From positions 1-9,525 of the forward strand of contig DMMB01000041.1 in NCBI GenBank assembly GCA_003453215.1: a DNA stretch of 9,525 nt, in the 5' to 3' direction. The translations under genes were made by a program, and so were the position numbers. The DNA is from Oscillospiraceae bacterium (GTDB taxonomy: Bacteria; Bacillota; Clostridia; Oscillospirales; Ruminococcaceae). The notes under the pieces were generated by a model, which was not told where the DNA came from, made no database searches, and saw only the letters and a program-made list of their open reading frames with translations. Shown in pieces: positions 6,698 through 9,525 of this stretch (its first letter is position 1; each line of letters starts with the position of its first letter).

Positions 6698-7728
6698 TGT
6701 CATTCTTAATTCGCCAAACACTGATCTACGCGATCCCGCTGATGGTGGTGGCGCTGGCCGGTATCTTTGCGGAGCGCAGCGGTATCATCAACCTGGCACT
6801 GGAAGGTATTATGATCTTCGGCGCCTTTATAGGAGTTCTATTTGTACGCATGATGCAGGCACAGGGCTGGTTTGATGCCGCAAAGGCGGCGAATAACTGG
6901 GGGGCGCTGCAGGGCTACCTGCTGCTGGCCATGCTGGTAACGGCCCTGATGGGCGCAGTGTTCTCACTGCTATTGGCCTTTGCCGCCATAAACCTGCGAG
7001 CCGACCAGACCATTGGCGGTACGGCGCTGAATATGCTGGCCCCGGCGCTGGTGCTGTTCCTGGTGCGGCTGATTGCCAAGCAGAACCAGCTGCTGCTGCT
7101 GAAGGGCGATTCGGCCTCCTGGTTTATGATTAAAAAGACCATGCTGGGCTTTGATAGAACCGCGGAGCTGAACTTCTTCCAGGAGACTTTCCTGAACAAG
7201 GTGTACCTGAGCAACTATGTATGCGTGCTGGTCTTTATTATCCTTTCCATTATTCTGTACAAGACAAAATTTGGCCTGCGGCTGCGGGCCTGCGGGGAAA
7301 ATCCCCAGGCGGCAGATTCGCTGGGCATCAATGTAAAGAAGATGCGCTATGCCGGCACCACCATTTCCGGTGCACTGGCGGGTATGGGCGGCTTTGTGTA
7401 CTCGGTAACAACGGCCAACTGCTCCGCCAACGGCGATGTAGCGGGCTTCGGCTTCCTGGCGCTGGCGGTTATGATCTTTGGTAACTGGAAACCGCTGAAT
7501 GTGGCGGGCGGTGCGCTGCTGTTTGGCCTCTTTAAGTGCATTGCGGCCTGCTACTCCACGCTGGATATTAACGGCGACGGCATCTTTGCCCTGGCGGAAC
7601 TGGGGCTGAACGCCAACTTCTACCGGCTGCTGCCGTATGTGATTACGCTGGTGGTACTGGCCTTTACCTCCAAGAGTTCCCGCGCGCCCAAGGCCGAGGG
7701 CATCCCCTACGACAAGGGACAGAGATAA
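6697..7728 (+). CDS. nupQ: Nucleoside ABC transporter permease 2
   Basis: This is the second membrane subunit, pairing with the upstream permease as a heterodimer (NupQ type, same BPD_transp_2 family). The ATG overlaps the previous stop (TAATG at 6695-6699) and has AAAGGAGG (6679-6686) 10 bases upstream. The 343 residues are normal for the family. Visible landmarks are AERSGIINLALEGIMIFGAF (25-44), the family counterpart of the permease 1 GLFNIGAPGQ block; RADQTIGGTALNMLAPAL (101-118), typical of NupQ-like proteins; and the ATPase-contact loop GLRLRACGENPQAADSLGI (193-211). The last membrane segment ends near 324 with a short basic, hydrophilic tail. It is the last gene of the operon, followed by a strong terminator 15 bases downstream. 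Confidence 0.93.
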   Translation: MSFLIRQTLIYAIPLMVVALAGIFAERSGIINLALEGIMIFGAFIGVLFVRMMQAQGWFDAAKAANNWGALQGYLLLAMLVTALMGAVFSLLLAFAAINLRADQTIGGTALNMLAPALVLFLVRLIAKQNQLLLLKGDSASWFMIKKTMLGFDRTAELNFFQETFLNKVYLSNYVCVLVFIILSIILYKTKFGLRLRACGENPQAADSLGINVKKMRYAGTTISGALAGMGGFVYSVTTANCSANGDVAGFGFLALAVMIFGNWKPLNVAGGALLFGLFKCIAACYSTLDINGDGIFALAELGLNANFYRLLPYVITLVVLAFTSKSSRAPKAEGIPYDKGQR

Positions 7729-7742
7729 AATAGGCGGCAATC

Positions 7743-7773
7743 AAAGCAGCTCCCGCAAGGGGGCTGCTTTTTT
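7743..7773 (+). terminator. Rho-independent terminator of the nupOPQ operon
   Basis: A 12-pair stem is formed by AAAGCAGCTCCC (7743-7754) and GGGGGCTGCTTT (7759-7770), with a single G-U pair. It is capped by a GCAA (GNRA) tetraloop and runs into six T (7768-7773). It isolates the transporter operon from the shikimate genes. Confidence 0.93.
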
Positions 7774-7826
7774 GCGGCTGGCGGGCGGTGAAGAGGGCAA
7801 GATTTGCCGGGATAGCAGTTTATCCC

Positions 7827-7855
7827 TTGCCTAAAGACAGCGGGAGTGGTAATCT
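7827..7855 (+). promoter_or_regulatory. Promoter of the DAHP synthase / EPSP synthase unit
   Basis: TTGCCT (7827-7832) and TAATCT (7850-7855) are 17 bases apart, and a TGG before the -10 gives an extended -10 element. Transcription would start near 7862. The resulting leader of about 30 bases is too short for a T-box or a leader-peptide attenuator, so amino-acid control by such a device is not visible here. Confidence 0.65.
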
Positions 7856-7890
7856 TGTAGAAGAAAACGGACAACTGCAAGGAGTGCAAA

Positions 7891-8724
7891 ATGAACCATA
7901 CCCTTTTGGATGAAAATGCTTTGATGAGAGAATATCCGCTGGCGGCCCGAAGCGCAAAGCCGGAAGGCAGCGCCGTGGCCGTAGGCGATGTGACAATAAG
8001 CCGAAATACCCTGACGCTGATGGCGGGGCCCTGCGCGGTGGAAAGCCGGGAACAGCTGTGGGAAACCGCGGCCGCCGTTCGGGCGGCCGGCGCCGATATT
8101 CTGCGGGGCGGCGCCTTTAAACCGAGGACTTCGCCATATGCCTTTGCCGGGCTGGGGGAAGAGGGACTGCGGCTGCTGGCGGAGGCCGGCCGGGAATTCC
8201 ATATGCCGGTGGTGAGCGAGATTACCGACGCGGAGGAACTGCCGCTTTTTGCTGAGATTGATATGCTGCAGGTGGGAGCCCGCAATATGCAGAACTATAC
8301 CCTGCTGCGGGCGCTGGGCCGGCAATCCAAACCGGTGCTGCTGAAGCGGGGCTTGGCGGCCACCTATGAGGAATGGTTGGCTTCGGCCGAGTATATTCTG
8401 CAGGAGGGCAACCCCCATGTGGTATTGTGCGAGCGGGGAATCCGCAGCTACCAGAGCGGAACCCGGGGGACGCTGGACCTGGCGGCGGTGCCGGTGATGC
8501 AGGAATTGACGCACCTGCCGGTGATTGTGGACCCCAGCCACGCGGCGGGGGTCTCCCGCTGGGTGGCGGCGCTGGGCCGGGCGGCCGTGGCGGCCGGGGC
8601 AGATGGCCTGATGGTGGAGGTGCACCTGCACCCGGAAGCGGCCCTGAGCGACGGCGAGCAGGCATTGCTGCCGGAGGAATTTGCGAAGCTTGCGGCGGAG
8701 GCCAGAAAGATAAGGGAAAGGTAA
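7891..8724 (+). CDS. aroF: 3-deoxy-7-phosphoheptulonate (DAHP) synthase, type I-beta
   Basis: It condenses phosphoenolpyruvate with erythrose 4-phosphate to DAHP, the first step of the shikimate pathway, in the cytoplasm. The 277 residues form one TIM barrel of the type I-beta/KdsA-like class. Motifs seen are AGPCAVES (45-52, metal ligand Cys48), LRGGAFKPRTSPYAF (71-85, with Lys77 and Arg79 for PEP), QVGARNMQN (127-135), LKRG (151-154), CERGIR (180-185), VDPSHAAG (213-220, metal His217), VEVH (242-245, metal Glu243) and LSDGEQ (252-257, metal Asp254). All four expected metal ligands are therefore present. Only about 30 residues precede the barrel, so the N-terminal ferredoxin-like or chorismate mutase regulatory domain found in many relatives is absent. 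The start at ATG 7891 is set by AAGGAG (7879-7884). EPSP synthase follows 40 bases on, presumably in the same transcript. Confidence 0.96.
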   Translation: MNHTLLDENALMREYPLAARSAKPEGSAVAVGDVTISRNTLTLMAGPCAVESREQLWETAAAVRAAGADILRGGAFKPRTSPYAFAGLGEEGLRLLAEAGREFHMPVVSEITDAEELPLFAEIDMLQVGARNMQNYTLLRALGRQSKPVLLKRGLAATYEEWLASAEYILQEGNPHVVLCERGIRSYQSGTRGTLDLAAVPVMQELTHLPVIVDPSHAAGVSRWVAALGRAAVAAGADGLMVEVHLHPEAALSDGEQALLPEEFAKLAAEARKIRER

Positions 8725-8764
8725 AGACCGGCGGGCAGTGTCAAACAGAAAGGAGGGCGGCAAA

Positions 8765-9525
8765 ATGGAAATGACAATTCGGCCGGGCAGAGCGCCCCGG
8801 CAGGTGGCCGCGCCGCTTTCCAAATCCGAAGGGCACCGGGCACTGATTTTGGCCGCGCTGGCCGAAGGCGAAACGCGGCTGCCGCGGCTGCCGGCTTCCG
8901 AAGATTTGGCTGCGACCGCAGAATGTCTGCGGCAGATGGGCGCGGAGATAACCGAGACGGCAGAGGGCCTGCGGATAAGGCCGCTGTGGGGAAAGGCTGC
9001 GCCGGAAAAACCCCTGCGGCTGAACTGCCGGGAAAGCGGCAGCACGCTGCGCTTTTTGCTGCCGGTTGCGGCGGCGCTGGGACTGCGGGCGGCTTTTACC
9101 GGCGAAGGACGCCTGCCGGAACGCCCCATAGAAGATCTGCTGGAGGCGCTGGAGAAAAACGGAGTGATCGCAAAGATCCGGCGGGAGCCATGGGAATTAG
9201 AAATCGCTGGGCGGCTGCAACCGGGCGCCTTTGTGCTGCCGGGGAATATCAGCTCGCAGTATGTAAGCGGGCTGATGATGGCATTGCCGCTTCTGGACGG
9301 CGACAGCGAAATACAGGTGACGGGCGCGCTGCAATCGGCGGGCTATGCCGAGATGACCCGCGAAATGCTGGGGCGCTTTGGCGCGGTGTGCCCCCAAACG
9401 CCGCAGGGCTGGCGCCTGGCCGGAAAACAGAGATACCGCAGCCCGGGACAGCTGACCATAGGCGGCGATTGGAGCCAAGCGGCCTTTTGGCTGGTGGCGG
9501 GCTGTCTGGCGGGGCCGGTAACGGT
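8765..9525 (+). CDS. aroA: 3-phosphoshikimate 1-carboxyvinyltransferase (EPSP synthase), 3' end outside the window
   Basis: It transfers the enolpyruvyl group of PEP to shikimate 3-phosphate, the sixth step of the shikimate pathway. The frame stays open to the right edge, giving 253 residues of an expected 420 or so. The start at ATG 8765 lies 8 bases after AAAGGAGG (8749-8756); the in-frame ATG at 8771 would be 14 bases away. Motifs seen are PLSKSEGHRALI (17-28, with Lys20, Ser21 and Arg25 matching E. coli Lys22, Ser23 and Arg27), CRESGSTLRFLLPVA (88-102), GRLPERPIEDLL (115-126, Arg120 matching Arg124), NISSQYVSGLMMALPL (161-176, the Ser-Ser-Gln shikimate-phosphate site) and GDWSQAAFWL (234-243). 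The catalytic aspartate equivalent to Asp313 is beyond the edge. No break or frameshift is seen in the visible part. A 40-base gap without promoter or terminator links it to the DAHP synthase gene. Confidence 0.96.
   Translation, partial: MEMTIRPGRAPRQVAAPLSKSEGHRALILAALAEGETRLPRLPASEDLAATAECLRQMGAEITETAEGLRIRPLWGKAAPEKPLRLNCRESGSTLRFLLPVAAALGLRAAFTGEGRLPERPIEDLLEALEKNGVIAKIRREPWELEIAGRLQPGAFVLPGNISSQYVSGLMMALPLLDGDSEIQVTGALQSAGYAEMTREMLGRFGAVCPQTPQGWRLAGKQRYRSPGQLTIGGDWSQAAFWLVAGCLAGPVT

Noticed and set aside
5042..6721. Longest open frame in the window (559 codons, minus strand) opposite the first permease
   Set aside because: The composition is Arg/Gln/Gly/His-rich with no membrane segments, motif or ribosome binding site. 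It is a shadow of the permease gene.
7831..9129. Minus-strand open frame (432 codons) across DAHP synthase and EPSP synthase
   Set aside because: It spans two well-defined + strand genes and their gap, and resembles no family.

Overview
The window looks like a core-genome stretch from an anaerobic, low-GC-phylum (Firmicutes) bacterium with a fairly GC-rich genome, most likely a Clostridia member of the Oscillospirales/Ruminococcaceae kind. This is an inference. It rests on AGGAGG-type ribosome binding sites before every gene, sigma-A style promoters, the MKKILAIALALVMVLAMVAC type of lipoprotein signal, a NupNOPQ-type nucleoside importer, and a clostridial-looking EPSP synthase (ESGSTLRF motif). 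I see no mobile element, CRISPR array, tRNA or rRNA.

Layout. Bases 1-170 are GC-rich, contain several small inverted repeats and hold nothing I can name. A clean promoter (175-203) then drives serS (241-1533, seryl-tRNA synthetase), which ends in its own terminator. Next comes a small FMN-binding flavin reductase-family protein (1614-2171, +). It converges on a minus-strand BMP/PnrA-family lipoprotein gene (2283-3437), and the two share a perfect 18-bp-stem bidirectional terminator. The 397-base gap at 3438-3834 carries two divergent promoters, one for the lipoprotein and one for a plus-strand operon of ABC ATPase (3835-5385), permease 1 (5387-6697) and permease 2 (6697-7728). That operon closes with a GCAA-loop terminator. 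A new promoter (7827-7855) starts a shikimate-pathway unit: a short type I-beta DAHP synthase (7891-8724) followed by EPSP synthase (8765 to beyond the right edge).

How the genes work together. The lipoprotein, ATPase and two permeases make a complete ABC importer of the B. subtilis NupNOPQ type. The binding protein captures a nucleoside outside the membrane, the two permeases form the channel, and the fused double ATPase powers it. Placing the binding protein on its own strong promoter allows it to be made in excess of the membrane parts. The DAHP synthase and EPSP synthase are the first and sixth steps of chorismate biosynthesis. serS and the flavin reductase have no evident functional link to either group.

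I did not find a convincing undescribed system. The points most worth a second look are regulatory: the 5'-terminal stem-loop on the lipoprotein mRNA, the helically phased direct repeat in the divergent intergenic region, and the DAHP synthase with no recognisable regulatory domain.
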